From the NCBI GenBank assembly GCA_951813285.1, contig OX638355.1:3553136-3617135 (forward strand): a stretch of DNA of 64,000 nt, written 5' to 3'. How positions within the stretch are numbered: the stretch's first letter is position 1; each line of letters starts with the position of its first letter. Below the pieces are notes generated by a model. That model was given only the letters and a program-made list of their open reading frames with translations. It did no database searches and had not been told where the DNA came from. Positions 27,200 to 35,714 of the stretch are shown in pieces. The position numbers and the translations under genes were made by a program. Source of the stretch: Terriglobia bacterium. GTDB lineage: Bacteria > Acidobacteriota > Terriglobia > Versatilivoradales > Versatilivoraceae.

Positions 27200-27909
27200 G
27201 CTTCCCCGCCGATGATCCAGGTGAGTTGTCTCACCGGACCGTGGGCACCCTTGATCAACACCTTCTCGATATCAGCGGTGCGGCTGGGGCCGGTGATCAT
27301 CGTCAGTGCCGCCGGCAAGCGGCCTTCTTCGGGCGCGGTGCCCAGCTGCTCGAAAATGGCCGCCAGGTCGGGATAGACCTGATCGGGAGTGGCCAGCACC
27401 AGATGGGCGGTGGGGAGCAGGCTGATTTGACGACTGGACGTGCTGCTGGTGAGTAACACGGTTCCGCTTTCGGCGAGCAGGAATTCCGCACCGGTGATGG
27501 ACAAGTCCGCTTGGGCCAGTTGTGCGGCATTCCGCCGGCGGGAACCCGGGCTGTGGGCCTCTCCCTCCTCGCTCCAAAGGTTCACGTCGGGAAGCAGTTC
27601 CGCGAGCCGCAACGCCAGCCGATGGCGACGACAGATTGCATGGTCGGAGAGGGCGACCCTCCGGTATCCGGCGGCGGCAACGAGATTCTGAATGCCTTCC
27701 ACCGCCTCCTCGAAGTCCGCACAGAGCCGGGGTTCTCCACCCACCCGTGCGGATTCTTCCTGAAACTGTTCGAGGAGATGGGCGGAACCGGTGTGTTCGG
27801 GGGTGGATCGGGCCTTGCCCAGGCTGCGCTGCTCCCGCCCATGCCCGGTGCCGGGACGGAGTAGCGCCCGGCGAATGCGGCTCAGAACAACCTCCCGGGA
27901 TGCGTTCAT
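27196..27909 (-). CDS. lutC: Lactate utilization protein C (LUD domain)
   Basis: Third component of the LutABC iron-sulphur lactate oxidase. 237 residues starting MNASREVVLSRIRRAL, with the LUD-domain pattern DLSITGAEFLLAESGTVLLT, LPTAHLVLATPDQVYPDL and GPSRTADIEKVLIKGAHGP. The ATG at 27909 overlaps the lutB stop (ATGA). An in-frame extension beyond 27909 is open but lies inside lutB. Confidence 0.93.
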   Translation of the reverse strand: MNASREVVLSRIRRALLRPGTGHGREQRSLGKARSTPEHTGSAHLLEQFQEESARVGGEPRLCADFEEAVEGIQNLVAAAGYRRVALSDHAICRRHRLALRLAELLPDVNLWSEEGEAHSPGSRRRNAAQLAQADLSITGAEFLLAESGTVLLTSSTSSRQISLLPTAHLVLATPDQVYPDLAAIFEQLGTAPEEGRLPAALTMITGPSRTADIEKVLIKGAHGPVRQLTWIIGGEA

Positions 27910-29324
27910 GGTTCCTCTCCCTGGTTTCGGTTTTCCTTCCACCACTGCTTGAAGGATGTCTCGGCCAGAGCCGGAAAGTCCCGGGTAGAGCTCCATCCCG
28001 GAATGGCGAGAGAACGGCCGCTCTTGCCTGCTACCTTCAACAACAAGCGCAACAGCGCCGAACCCATCCGATACAGCGCCGGATCCTTCATGCCGGCTGC
28101 GTAGAGAGTCATGGCCAGTCGTTCCCGCCACGGCGTCGACCCGCGGGCCACCAATTTTTCGCGCAGCCAGAGCAGTTGGTGATGGAGGTCGATCTTGACC
28201 GGACAGATATTGGAGCAAGAACCGCAAAGCGAGGAGGCGTAGGGCAGATCCTGAGCCGCCTCCAAGCCCTGAAACAGGGGCGTCAGCACGGCGCCGATGG
28301 GTCCTGAGTAAACGGAGCCGTAGGAATGACCACCAACCCTCTGGTAAATCGGGCAGGTATTCAAACAGGCGCCGCAGCGAATGCAGTAAAGCGAACGGCG
28401 CACCCTGGGATCGGCCAGGATGTCGCTGCGGCCGTTATCCAGAAGGATCAGATGAAATTCCTCGGGGCCGTCCCATTCCCCCTCCCGGCGCGGACCGCTG
28501 ATCATCGAGACGTAGCTGGTCTGCCTCTGCCCGGTCGAACTGCGGGCCAGCAGTCTCAGAAACAGCGGCAGGTCGGAAAAGCGCGGGATCACTTTCTCCA
28601 GACCCATGATGGCCAGGTGAACCCGGGGAAGGCTGGTGCAAAGCCGGGCATTGCCCTCGTTCTCCACCACCACGATGGTGCCCGTATCGGCCGCGGCGAA
28701 GTTGACGCCGGAGATGCCCAGACGGGCCGAGAGAAACTCCTGTCGCAGCCGTTGCCTGGCGAAGGCGCACAATTCGGACGGGACGTCGGTGTAGGGAATT
28801 CCGAACTTTTCCTGAAAAAGGCCGCCGATCTGTTGTCGGGTCATGTGCAAGGCGGGCGCAATGATGTGGGAGGGGGTTTCGCCGGCCAATTGAATAATGA
28901 ATTCGCCCAGATCGGTCTCCACGGGTTCCACCCCGGAGGCCTCCAGCGCATCGGTCAGCCCGATCTCCTCGGCAGCCATGGACTTGGATTTCACCACCGT
29001 GGAGGCTCCCAGCCTGCGGCAGAGATCCACCACGTAGCCGGCGGCCTCGCTGGCGTCACGGGCCCAGAACACCCGGCCGCCACGCTGGATCACGCTGGCT
29101 TCCAGCCGCTCCAGATGGAGGTCCAGATGCTCGATGGCTTCTTCCTTGATGCGATGGGCCCGTTCTCGGAGATCTTCCCACTCCGGCACCAGTTGGACGG
29201 ACTGTGCGCGCTGCCCCAGGGCATGGTGGGTGGCCGAGTGAAACGTTCGGCGAAGACGTGGGTCGGCCACATTCTCCGAGGCAAGGATCTTGAACTGGCT
29301 GGGCGTACGGTTCATCCCTTTCAA
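27906..29324 (-). CDS. lutB: Lactate utilization iron-sulphur protein B
   Basis: Oxidises L-lactate together with LutA and LutC. 472 residues: N-terminal LUD-like domain with TVVKSKSMAAEEIGL and ADTGTIVVVENEGNARL, then two 4Fe-4S motifs (CIRCGACLNTCPIYQRVGGH and CGSCSNICPVKIDL). ATG at 29324 overlaps the lutA TGA. The tight A-B-C overlaps make a clear operon; the electron acceptor is not evident. Confidence 0.95.
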   Translation of the reverse strand: MKGMNRTPSQFKILASENVADPRLRRTFHSATHHALGQRAQSVQLVPEWEDLRERAHRIKEEAIEHLDLHLERLEASVIQRGGRVFWARDASEAAGYVVDLCRRLGASTVVKSKSMAAEEIGLTDALEASGVEPVETDLGEFIIQLAGETPSHIIAPALHMTRQQIGGLFQEKFGIPYTDVPSELCAFARQRLRQEFLSARLGISGVNFAAADTGTIVVVENEGNARLCTSLPRVHLAIMGLEKVIPRFSDLPLFLRLLARSSTGQRQTSYVSMISGPRREGEWDGPEEFHLILLDNGRSDILADPRVRRSLYCIRCGACLNTCPIYQRVGGHSYGSVYSGPIGAVLTPLFQGLEAAQDLPYASSLCGSCSNICPVKIDLHHQLLWLREKLVARGSTPWRERLAMTLYAAGMKDPALYRMGSALLRLLLKVAGKSGRSLAIPGWSSTRDFPALAETSFKQWWKENRNQGEEP

Positions 29325-30040
29325 AGGTTCTCTCCCAGAAGATCGGCCAGATGGAGCGGCTTGATGGGGAGGTCCCGGCGACTGAGGTAGCCCCCGATTT
29401 GCATCAGGCAGCTGGAGTCGTTGGCCACCACGTACTCGGCTTCGGTCTCCAGGATGGCAGTGCCTTTGTCCTGGACCATGGCCGTGGATATATCCGGAAA
29501 CTTGACCGAAAAGGTGCCCCCGAAGCCGCAGCAGGCGTCGCTGTCTTCCATCTCCACCAGCTCGATGCCGCGCACGTGCCGGATCAACTCGCGGGGGGCT
29601 CGATGCACCCGCAGCTCCCGGAGCAGATGGCAGGCATCGTGGTAGGTGACACGATGGGGAAAGGTGGCTCCCAGGTCCTTGATTCCCATGACGTTGACCA
29701 GGAAATCGGAAAATTCATGGGTTCTGCCGGTGATCTCCTGGAGTTCCCGACTCAGGCCGGGGTCCTGGAGCAGCTCCGGGTAGAACACCTTCACCATGCT
29801 GGTGCAGGAGCCTGAAGGGGAGACGATGGTTTCGGCTTTTCCAAAGACCTCCAGGAAACGCCGTGCCAGTTGAGTAGCCTCCTCGTGATATCCTGAGTTG
29901 AAGGCCGGTTGACCGCAGCAGGTCTGCCCACTGGGGTAGTCGACCGACACCCCCACTTTTCGGAGGATCTTGACCAGGTTGATGCCGACACTGGGAAAGA
30001 ATTGATCGACCAGACAGGGGATGAACAGCGAGACGGTCAT
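29321..30040 (-). CDS. lutA: Lactate utilization protein A (CCG-domain protein)
   Basis: First gene of lutABC. 239 residues with two cysteine-rich CCG domains: SGQTCCGQPAFNSGYH in the first and YHDACHLLRELRVHRAPREL plus DACCGFGGTFSVKFP in the second. These bind an iron-sulphur cluster in related heterodisulphide-reductase-like proteins. The Met at 30040 (MTVSLFIPCLVDQ) is the family start; eight further in-frame residues upstream are unlikely. Confidence 0.95.
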   Translation of the reverse strand: MTVSLFIPCLVDQFFPSVGINLVKILRKVGVSVDYPSGQTCCGQPAFNSGYHEEATQLARRFLEVFGKAETIVSPSGSCTSMVKVFYPELLQDPGLSRELQEITGRTHEFSDFLVNVMGIKDLGATFPHRVTYHDACHLLRELRVHRAPRELIRHVRGIELVEMEDSDACCGFGGTFSVKFPDISTAMVQDKGTAILETEAEYVVANDSSCLMQIGGYLSRRDLPIKPLHLADLLGENL

Positions 30041-30238
30041 GGGGAGTCCGAGGCGTGGGAGCAACGCGCGGGGAAGGCATTAATAGCACAAATGGAAGGA
30101 TTCCCATAAGGGCTTTTTCCCGGCGGGCTTGAGGCAGGGCGGCGCTGTTCCAAGCGGCGCGGCCGGGCTTGGGCGCCGGAGTCGAGAGTTCGCTTGCGGG
30201 ACCGGCCGGGGCTCCGGACCGAAAGGGAAGGAAACGCC

Positions 30239-30961
30239 GTGGAATCGATTCGAGACCGGATCGCCATTGTGACCGGTGGGACCCGGGGAATCGGTCGCGC
30301 CATCGCCTCGGCTTTGCTGGAGGCAGGCGTCCGGGTGGTGGTCTGCGCCCGCACCGGGGATGCGGTGACAGCCTGCATCGACAGGCTGGAAGGACGGTGG
30401 CCGGGCAGGATCAAGGGAGCGGCCTGCAACGTCTCCTGCTTCGACGAAGTCCGGTCCCTGGTGGACTTCACGGTCAGGGAATTCGGAGGTCTGGACATCC
30501 TGGTGAACAACGCGGGGGTGGGAGTCATGGGCGATATCGCCGAGATATCCCCCCGGCAGTGGCAGGAGGTTATCGGGACCAACCTCACAGGCGTCTACCA
30601 CTGCTGCCATGCGGCCGTTCCCATATTGAGACGCCGCGGGGGCGGATACATCCTCAACATCGGCAGCCTGGCGGGGACACAGGGGTTTGCGGGCGGCTCG
30701 GCCTACAATGCCTCCAAGTTCGGCCTCAACGGCTTCAGCGAAGCCATCATGCAGGATTTGCGCCACGACAACATCCGCGTGAGCGCCGTCCTTCCGGGAA
30801 GTGTCAACACAGGGTTCCGCGGACATCGGGCCGGCGAGCAGGCCCGATGGAAGCTGACACCCGAGGACGTGGCCCGGGTGGTGGTGGATCTGCTTCGGCA
30901 CGATCCCCGGTCGCTACCCAGCCGGGTAGAGCTTCGCCCCACGCGGCCGCCCAGGAAATAG
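30239..30961 (+). CDS. Short-chain dehydrogenase/reductase (SDR)
   Basis: NAD(P)-dependent oxidoreductase with unknown substrate. 240 residues from the GTG at 30239, which follows GGGAAGGAAA. Cofactor motif TGGTRGIG (residues about 13-20), NNAGVGVMG, and catalytic Ser in NIGSLAG with YNASK (YxxxK). The Arg in VVVCARTG after beta-2 suggests NADPH preference. Longer in-frame starts exist upstream but break the usual short N-terminus. The EVE-domain gene follows 11 bp later. Confidence 0.9.
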   Translation: MESIRDRIAIVTGGTRGIGRAIASALLEAGVRVVVCARTGDAVTACIDRLEGRWPGRIKGAACNVSCFDEVRSLVDFTVREFGGLDILVNNAGVGVMGDIAEISPRQWQEVIGTNLTGVYHCCHAAVPILRRRGGGYILNIGSLAGTQGFAGGSAYNASKFGLNGFSEAIMQDLRHDNIRVSAVLPGSVNTGFRGHRAGEQARWKLTPEDVARVVVDLLRHDPRSLPSRVELRPTRPPRK

Positions 30962-30972
30962 GGAGAATCTCC

Positions 30973-31374
30973 ATGGCCTATTGGCTACTGAAGACAGAAC
31001 CTTCGGACTATGCCTATGCGGATCTGGAAAAGGACCAGGTGACTCTCTGGGACGGGGTCAGCAACAATCTGGCCTTGAAGCACCTCAGGCAAATCCGTCG
31101 GGGAGATCAAGCCTTGATCTACCACACCGGAGGCGAGAGGATGGTGGCAGGGATCGCGGAGGTGACCAGCGACCCCTTTCCCGATCCCGAGCGCGACGAT
31201 CCGCGGTTGGTTGTGGTGGAGGTGAAGCCCAAGCGAAAACTGGCGGAACCGATTCCGCTTGCCCAAATCAAGTCGGACCCCGAACTCAGGGATTTCGATC
31301 TGGTGCGGTTGCCGCGCCTATCGGTCATGCCGGTGGCCGAGGCGGTCTGGAAGCGCCTTCTGACAGGCGGCTGA
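30973..31374 (+). CDS. EVE domain protein
   Basis: 133-residue PUA-like EVE domain, the family of human THYN1 that binds modified bases in DNA or RNA. Conserved pieces are MAYWLLKTEPSDYAYADLE, TLWDGVSNNLALKHLRQIRR, GDQALIYHTGGERMVAGIAE and the C-terminal LPRLSVMPV. ATG at 30973 follows GGGAGAATC. Substrate unknown. Immediately downstream of the SDR gene in the same direction. Confidence 0.9.
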   Translation: MAYWLLKTEPSDYAYADLEKDQVTLWDGVSNNLALKHLRQIRRGDQALIYHTGGERMVAGIAEVTSDPFPDPERDDPRLVVVEVKPKRKLAEPIPLAQIKSDPELRDFDLVRLPRLSVMPVAEAVWKRLLTGG

Positions 31375-31388
31375 CACCGCCGATCGAC

Positions 31389-32258
31389 CTAATAGAGCGT
31401 TCGGGCCAAGCGTCCCCTGAATTCCTCCGCCAGGTCGCTTCTTTCCCCAATCAGGCTGAAAACGGCCAGCATGGCCTTGCGGGCGGAGTCCTCCCGGTAG
31501 TGCTTGTCCCGGGCGACCACCGCCAGAAATTCCTCCAGAGCCTCCCGATATCGTCCGCCCGCAGCCAGGCAGCAGCCCAAAGCCAGGCGGGCAGCCAGGT
31601 CTCTTGGATCTCTTTCCAGGGTTAGCCTCAGGGACGCCTGGCCGCCGGCTGCCTCACAATTCGCTTGGAGCCCGATGACCTGTTCCAGTCGGTCGGCAGC
31701 TTCCCTTTCGTCGGCCAGAAAGGGGATCGCCTGGAGATGAGTCCGGGCCTCTTCCAGTTGCTCGCTCCCAATCAACAGCTTGGCCAGAGCCAGGCGGGCC
31801 GCCGAGTGCTGTGGTTCGCCGGAGACCACCTGCTCGAGGAGTCCTCGAGCCTCTTCTTTCTGACTTGCATCCAGTTTCTCTTGCGCCTGGGCAAAGAGCT
31901 TGTCGACCTCGGTGGGGCAGTAGGGCTTGAGAAACCGGCGAATTTCGGTTTCCGGAATGGCTCCCGCGAACTGGTCGACGGCCTTTCCCTCCAGGAAAAG
32001 AACCACCTGTGGAATGCTGCGGATCTGGAAGGCAAGAGACAGGTCCGGATTTTCGTCGGTATTGATCTTGGCCAGCAGGAAGGCGCCGGCGTATTCGTCG
32101 GCCAGTTTTTCCAGGACCGGACTCAAGCTTCGGCAGGGGCCGCACCAGGGGGCCCAGAAATCCACCAGCACCGGGGTGGTATGGGACTTTTCAACGACTT
32201 CGGATTCGAACTGCTCCTGTCTGATTTCAACCACGAATTTTGAAGTGGGCGACGCCAT
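31389..32258 (-). CDS. CnoX/YbbN-like thioredoxin with TPR-type C-terminal half
   Basis: 289 residues. An N-terminal thioredoxin domain has an intact WCGPC (38-42) active site in LVDFWAPWCGPCRSL and cis-Pro in IRSIPQVVLF. The C-terminal half is built of helical repeats (EEARGLLEQVVSGEPQHSAA, LAARLALGCCLAAGGRYREA), as in the chaperedoxin CnoX, which protects proteins from over-oxidation and hands them to chaperones. Unlike E. coli CnoX (SXXC), both active-site cysteines are kept, so redox activity is possible. Confidence 0.88.
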   Translation of the reverse strand: MASPTSKFVVEIRQEQFESEVVEKSHTTPVLVDFWAPWCGPCRSLSPVLEKLADEYAGAFLLAKINTDENPDLSLAFQIRSIPQVVLFLEGKAVDQFAGAIPETEIRRFLKPYCPTEVDKLFAQAQEKLDASQKEEARGLLEQVVSGEPQHSAARLALAKLLIGSEQLEEARTHLQAIPFLADEREAADRLEQVIGLQANCEAAGGQASLRLTLERDPRDLAARLALGCCLAAGGRYREALEEFLAVVARDKHYREDSARKAMLAVFSLIGERSDLAEEFRGRLARTLY

Positions 32259-32303
32259 TGCAGAACCTCCTGTAAATTCATGTTATCAGACCCTGAAAAA
32301 AAA

Positions 32304-32338
32304 GAGTTATCCACGAAGGGCCACGAAGAGGCTGGTTC
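32304..32338 (+). repeat. Partial dispersed repeat (GAGTTATCCACGAAGG start)
   Basis: First 35 or so bases of the composite repeat seen in full at 10343 and 53342. It lies between the thioredoxin gene and the STN-like gene. Confidence 0.7.
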
Positions 32339-32425
32339 GCATCTATGTTGCCGGCTCAGCGCCGGTTGTCTTGGACTTGCTGGAGTGTTAGGATTGAGCA
32401 TGAAACAGGCCAACGAGGGCAACCC

Positions 32426-33124
32426 ATGAGCAAGGTATGGTGGATGGTTTCATTGGTGTTGGTTGCTGCCATGATGCACCATCCCGTGGCGGCACAGGTG
32501 AACCTGTCGTTTGACGGCAGCCGGTTGAACCTGACGGCTTCCAACCAGAGTTACGGAAGCATCCTGGATATATTGGGCAGTCATACGGGGATGGAGCTGG
32601 ACGTCCCCAACGAGTTGAGATCCAGGAGAATCCCGTTGCTCGAGATTCGGGGCCTGGGAGTCAAGCATGCCGTTGTGAAGATTATGGAAGGGAGCGGATT
32701 CGACTACTTTCTGCTGGCTCGTGCGGGCCGCCCGGACAGCGTGGCCCGATTGATCGTATCCGGGAAATCCGAGAAAATCACGCCACCGGCCCGGCGTAGT
32801 CGTCCGGCCTCCCGGACTAGCCGCAGACCTTTCGTGAGTCCCAATGCGACACCCTTCAACCCACGTTCGCGTACAGCAGCCCGGACGTCGACCAGGTCGT
32901 CCAGGATCAAGCCATCGGTTCAACCGAAGGCGCCTCTGACTCCGCAGCCGGCGTCCCCATTGCCGGGCAGCCGGCCCTACGGCCAAAGCTTGAGCAGCCG
33001 ACCTCCCGTCGTTGGCCAACCCCCTGCAGCCCAATCCGGACAGGTGCGTGCGCCGCGCCCGGCCGGGGGACAGCCTTCCGTCAATCCCAGCCGCCGCGCA
33101 CCCAATCCCTACGAGCGGAAATAG
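32426..33124 (+). CDS. Secreted STN-like domain protein with basic proline-rich tail
   Basis: 232 residues from ATG 32426. The signal peptide is VWWMVSLVLVAAMMHHPVAAQ. Residues about 24-105 resemble the short N-terminal (STN) domain of secretins and TonB receptors (LNLTASNQSYGSILDILGSH, then ELDVPNELRSRRIPLLEIRG and AVVKIMEGSGFDYFLLAR). The remaining 125 residues are low-complexity, rich in Pro, Arg, Ser and Gln, strongly basic and probably unstructured. No secretin barrel follows, so it is not a complete secretin. Role unknown; cell-envelope location is likely. Confidence 0.68.
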   Translation: MSKVWWMVSLVLVAAMMHHPVAAQVNLSFDGSRLNLTASNQSYGSILDILGSHTGMELDVPNELRSRRIPLLEIRGLGVKHAVVKIMEGSGFDYFLLARAGRPDSVARLIVSGKSEKITPPARRSRPASRTSRRPFVSPNATPFNPRSRTAARTSTRSSRIKPSVQPKAPLTPQPASPLPGSRPYGQSLSSRPPVVGQPPAAQSGQVRAPRPAGGQPSVNPSRRAPNPYERK

Positions 33125-33150
33125 CCCTCCCAATAGCAGTGGCGTGCCTC

Positions 33151-33633
33151 ATGAAGCCTTCCACCACGCACCGAGCCGGGGCGAAGATCGTCAGCCTGAA
33201 TCGGCAGGCCTACCACCAATACCACATCTTTGACGTCTTCGAGGCCGGCATGGCCTTGCGTGGGACGGAGGTCAAGTCCATACGAGCCGGTCGGGTCAAC
33301 TTGAAGGAGGGTTACGGTGTAGTCAAAGGAGGGGAAGTGTGGCTGCTCAACTGCCACATCAGCCCTTATGAACAGGGAAACCGCATGAACCACCAACCCC
33401 TGCGGTCGCGAAAGTTGTTGCTTCATCGCCGGGAGATTCGAAAGCTCATCGGTCAGACCACCGAGCGCGGCATGACCCTGGTGCCGCTTCGCATTTACTT
33501 CCACAAGGGCCGTGCCAAGTGTGAGATCGCGCTGGCCAAGGGGAAGAAACTCTTCGACAAGCGGGAAAAAGAGAAACACAAGACAATGGAGCGCGAAGCC
33601 CGTCAGGCCATGAAACAGAGAGGGGTTGGCTGA
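33151..33633 (+). CDS. smpB: SsrA-binding protein SmpB
   Basis: Delivers tmRNA to stalled ribosomes. 160 residues with KIVSLNRQAYHQYHIFDVFE, AGMALRGTEVKSIRAGRVNL, HISPYEQGNRMNHQPLRSRK, LVPLRIYFHKGRAKCEIALA and the basic C-terminal tail GKKLFDKREKEKHK. The ATG at 33151 is preferred to the in-frame GTG at 33139. No ssrA gene was recognised in the window. Confidence 0.96.
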   Translation: MKPSTTHRAGAKIVSLNRQAYHQYHIFDVFEAGMALRGTEVKSIRAGRVNLKEGYGVVKGGEVWLLNCHISPYEQGNRMNHQPLRSRKLLLHRREIRKLIGQTTERGMTLVPLRIYFHKGRAKCEIALAKGKKLFDKREKEKHKTMEREARQAMKQRGVG

Positions 33634-33654
33634 GGGCAGGCAGCGGAGCCGACA

Positions 33655-34413
33655 GTGGGGAACGGGTTCGAATTGAAGACCCGCCGGCTATTCACCGGCA
33701 TTATCGACCAACGGGACCGATGGAAGCGGCGGCAGGGGTCTCCCGGAGGCGCCGCGTCCTTCGAGCGACTGACTGGAGACGTTTGGGCTGGGCACAATTG
33801 CGCCCTGGATCAGCCCGGCCAAGGGGTGGGACCAGAACCGGAATCCCGGCAAACCGAAAGACGGCGCCAACGGGAGTGTCACGTCGAGGCCTGCCGCTGG
33901 CTCCTGGAGAGAACCCGGCTAGATGCTCCGGCTACCGCGGCCGACCTGCGGCAACTGCACGCTCGACTCATGGGTCAGCCCACCACCCGACTATCCGACT
34001 ACCGGCTAGCGCCCGTCACACCCCTGTTTGACGGCCACGATCCGGCGGAGGGAGAGATGGTTCCGCACCTGGTCGAGAACAGCTTGCAGTGGTGTCGGGC
34101 GGACAGTTTCGGCGAGATGCACGAGGTGGAGCAAGCCGCCCTGGTGTTGCTGAAATTGACCGACATCCAACCCTTTGACCGTCACAACGGAACGACCCTG
34201 CGCCTGTTCTCGAACTTCTTTCTGCTAAGAGCCGGTTATCCGCCCGCGGTAATTCGCCCCGAGCTGGCTGAACGGTATTGGCTGGCGCTTCGGAAGGCTC
34301 TGTGTTATCAAACAGGACCGTTGGTGGAGCTGTTGACCGATTCGGTCGCATTCAGCCTCGGGTACTGCCTGGAAGAAACCCCAAGCCCGCCACCCTTTGT
34401 GGTGCTGGACTGA
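33655..34413 (+). CDS. Fic/DOC family protein with degenerate active site
   Basis: 252 residues, starting with GTG 33655. The middle and C-terminal parts match a Fic fold: LRQLHARLMGQPTTRLSDYR, then VPHLVENSLQWC, HEVEQAALVLLKLTDIQPF and FSNFFLLRAGYPPAVI. The usual HPFx(D/E)GNGRxxR motif reads QPFDRHNGTTLR (172-183). The catalytic His is Gln172, the acidic metal ligand is Arg176, and the phosphate-binding Arg is Thr180. Normal AMP transfer is therefore unlikely. It could have another transferase chemistry, be a structural regulator, or be decaying, though the frame is intact. It sits between smpB and thpR, 22 bp after smpB. Confidence 0.75.
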   Translation: MGNGFELKTRRLFTGIIDQRDRWKRRQGSPGGAASFERLTGDVWAGHNCALDQPGQGVGPEPESRQTERRRQRECHVEACRWLLERTRLDAPATAADLRQLHARLMGQPTTRLSDYRLAPVTPLFDGHDPAEGEMVPHLVENSLQWCRADSFGEMHEVEQAALVLLKLTDIQPFDRHNGTTLRLFSNFFLLRAGYPPAVIRPELAERYWLALRKALCYQTGPLVELLTDSVAFSLGYCLEETPSPPPFVVLD

Positions 34414-34449
34414 AACGATCCCCAGGGAATTTCCGCAATCTTCTCTCCT

Positions 34450-35037
34450 ATGGAAGCCGTCAGGACATTCGTCTGTCTCGAGCTGCCTCCCTTTGCCAGG
34501 GAGGCGCTGGCAGCCACCCAGCAAAAGTTGCGAGAGAGTGGCGCCCAGGTCGGATGGGTCAGACCCCACAACATCCATCTGACCCTCAAGTTTCTAGGGT
34601 CGGTTCCGACAGAGCGGCTGGGCGAGGTGGTGCCGGCGGTGCAGCGGGCGGCCCTTCCGGCGCCACCTGTCCGGCTGGAATTGACTGAACTGGGTTGCTT
34701 CCCCAACAGCCGGGCGCCCAAGGTTATCTGGGCGGGATTGAAACAGCTTCCCGAGGGACTGAGGCACCTGCAGCCGAGGGTCGAAAAGGAACTGGTCGCA
34801 ATAGGCTTCCCTGCTGAATCCCGCCCCTTTTCCCCCCATTTCACCTTGGGGAGGGTTCGGTCGGACCGAAACATTCGGGAGCTGCTGGCGGCAATGCGAG
34901 CGGAACGGTTGGAACCGCTACGGTTCGATGCCAGGGAAATCGTGGTCATGGGCAGCCAACTTCACCCCTCCGGCGCCGTATACACGCCAGTCGCCCGCAT
35001 TCCCTGGAATTCCCCCGACCCGGTATCCCATGTCTGA
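34450..35037 (+). CDS. thpR: RNA 2',3'-cyclic phosphodiesterase
   Basis: 2H phosphoesterase (2'-5' RNA ligase family) acting on RNA 2',3'-cyclic phosphates. 195 residues with FVCLELPPFAREALAATQQK at the start and the two HxTx motifs: HLTLKFLGSV (about residue 43) and HFTLGRVR (about residue 133). Starts 37 bp after the Fic-like gene. Confidence 0.9.
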   Translation: MEAVRTFVCLELPPFAREALAATQQKLRESGAQVGWVRPHNIHLTLKFLGSVPTERLGEVVPAVQRAALPAPPVRLELTELGCFPNSRAPKVIWAGLKQLPEGLRHLQPRVEKELVAIGFPAESRPFSPHFTLGRVRSDRNIRELLAAMRAERLEPLRFDAREIVVMGSQLHPSGAVYTPVARIPWNSPDPVSHV

Positions 35038-35504
35038 AACAACCCCGGTATTGCCCTGAATGAGTCACCCGTCGAAGAACCAGGGTTGCGTCCAAACACC
35101 TGCCACGCTCCTGCTACCTGCTGTCGCCGCCTACGCGGCTCGGGGGGACTTGCCCTATTCCATGGGCTGACGCCGACGGCTAAGCGCTGCCGCCGCCTTG
35201 GCGGCTGTCTGGAACCCCGGGCTGACGCCCGGAAGAGGATCAATTAAATAAGCATCCCACGCCCGAGCAGGGTCTTGACTTCGGAGAGAGCGGCGAAGCC
35301 GCGGTTGACCCAAGTCCGGGGAGGAAACCTCTCCTACAGACCTTCCTTATAAAGCAGCGTAGCCGCGCCAGCACTTAGCCCCGGGCGTGAGCCCGGGGGG
35401 CGTGTCGACCCTGCACTGCACTAGCCGAGTAGGACAAGCGGGCCTATGCGCCGCGCGGTTCCCTCCCGTCCGGCGGAGATGGCGCCGCACGAGAAGGGAA
35501 GATG
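35038..35504. repeat. Repeat-rich intergenic region, AGCCGCG/AAGCCGCGG families
   Basis: No gene is supported. It holds GC-rich inverted motifs: CGCCTACGCGGCTCG at about 35130, a GGCTGACGCC/GGGCTGACGCCCGG pair near 35164 and 35218, GAGCGGCGAAGCCGCGG near 35288 and GCACTTAGCC-GGGCGTGAGCCC near 35370. The last two recur in the same order at 53524-53570. Confidence 0.6.
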
Positions 35505-35636
35505 GTGGAGGGAGCGACCCCCTCGTTTTGGCCGCTGGTGCGGCACGGGGGAGGGCAAAGGGGGACAGGGGTCCGGACACCCTTTGCCTCCCCCTTTTCG
35601 GGGGTCGCTCCCTCCACAGTGATCCCTGCGGGAAGG
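35505..35636 (+). repeat. MITE-like element with 17-bp terminal inverted repeats (copy 1)
   Basis: GTGGAGGGAGCGACCCC at 35505-35521 is exactly inverted at 35601-35617. The following 19 bases to 35636 belong to the repeat as well: positions 35599-35636 (38 nt) are identical, in reverse complement, to 55351-55388. The interior resembles that of the copy at 55351-55482. Confidence 0.82.
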
Positions 35637-35714
35637 ATAAAATACGGAAGACCTGGACCCGGGTGGTCCTGCTTAACCTGGCTTTAACTGCATCGGCCGA
35701 GACGTAAAGAAGTG

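Noticed and set aside
35038-35714. tRNA, tmRNA or rRNA gene near smpB
   Set aside because: GC-rich palindromes gave hairpins, but no cloverleaf, TTCRANNC box or tmRNA ends were found.
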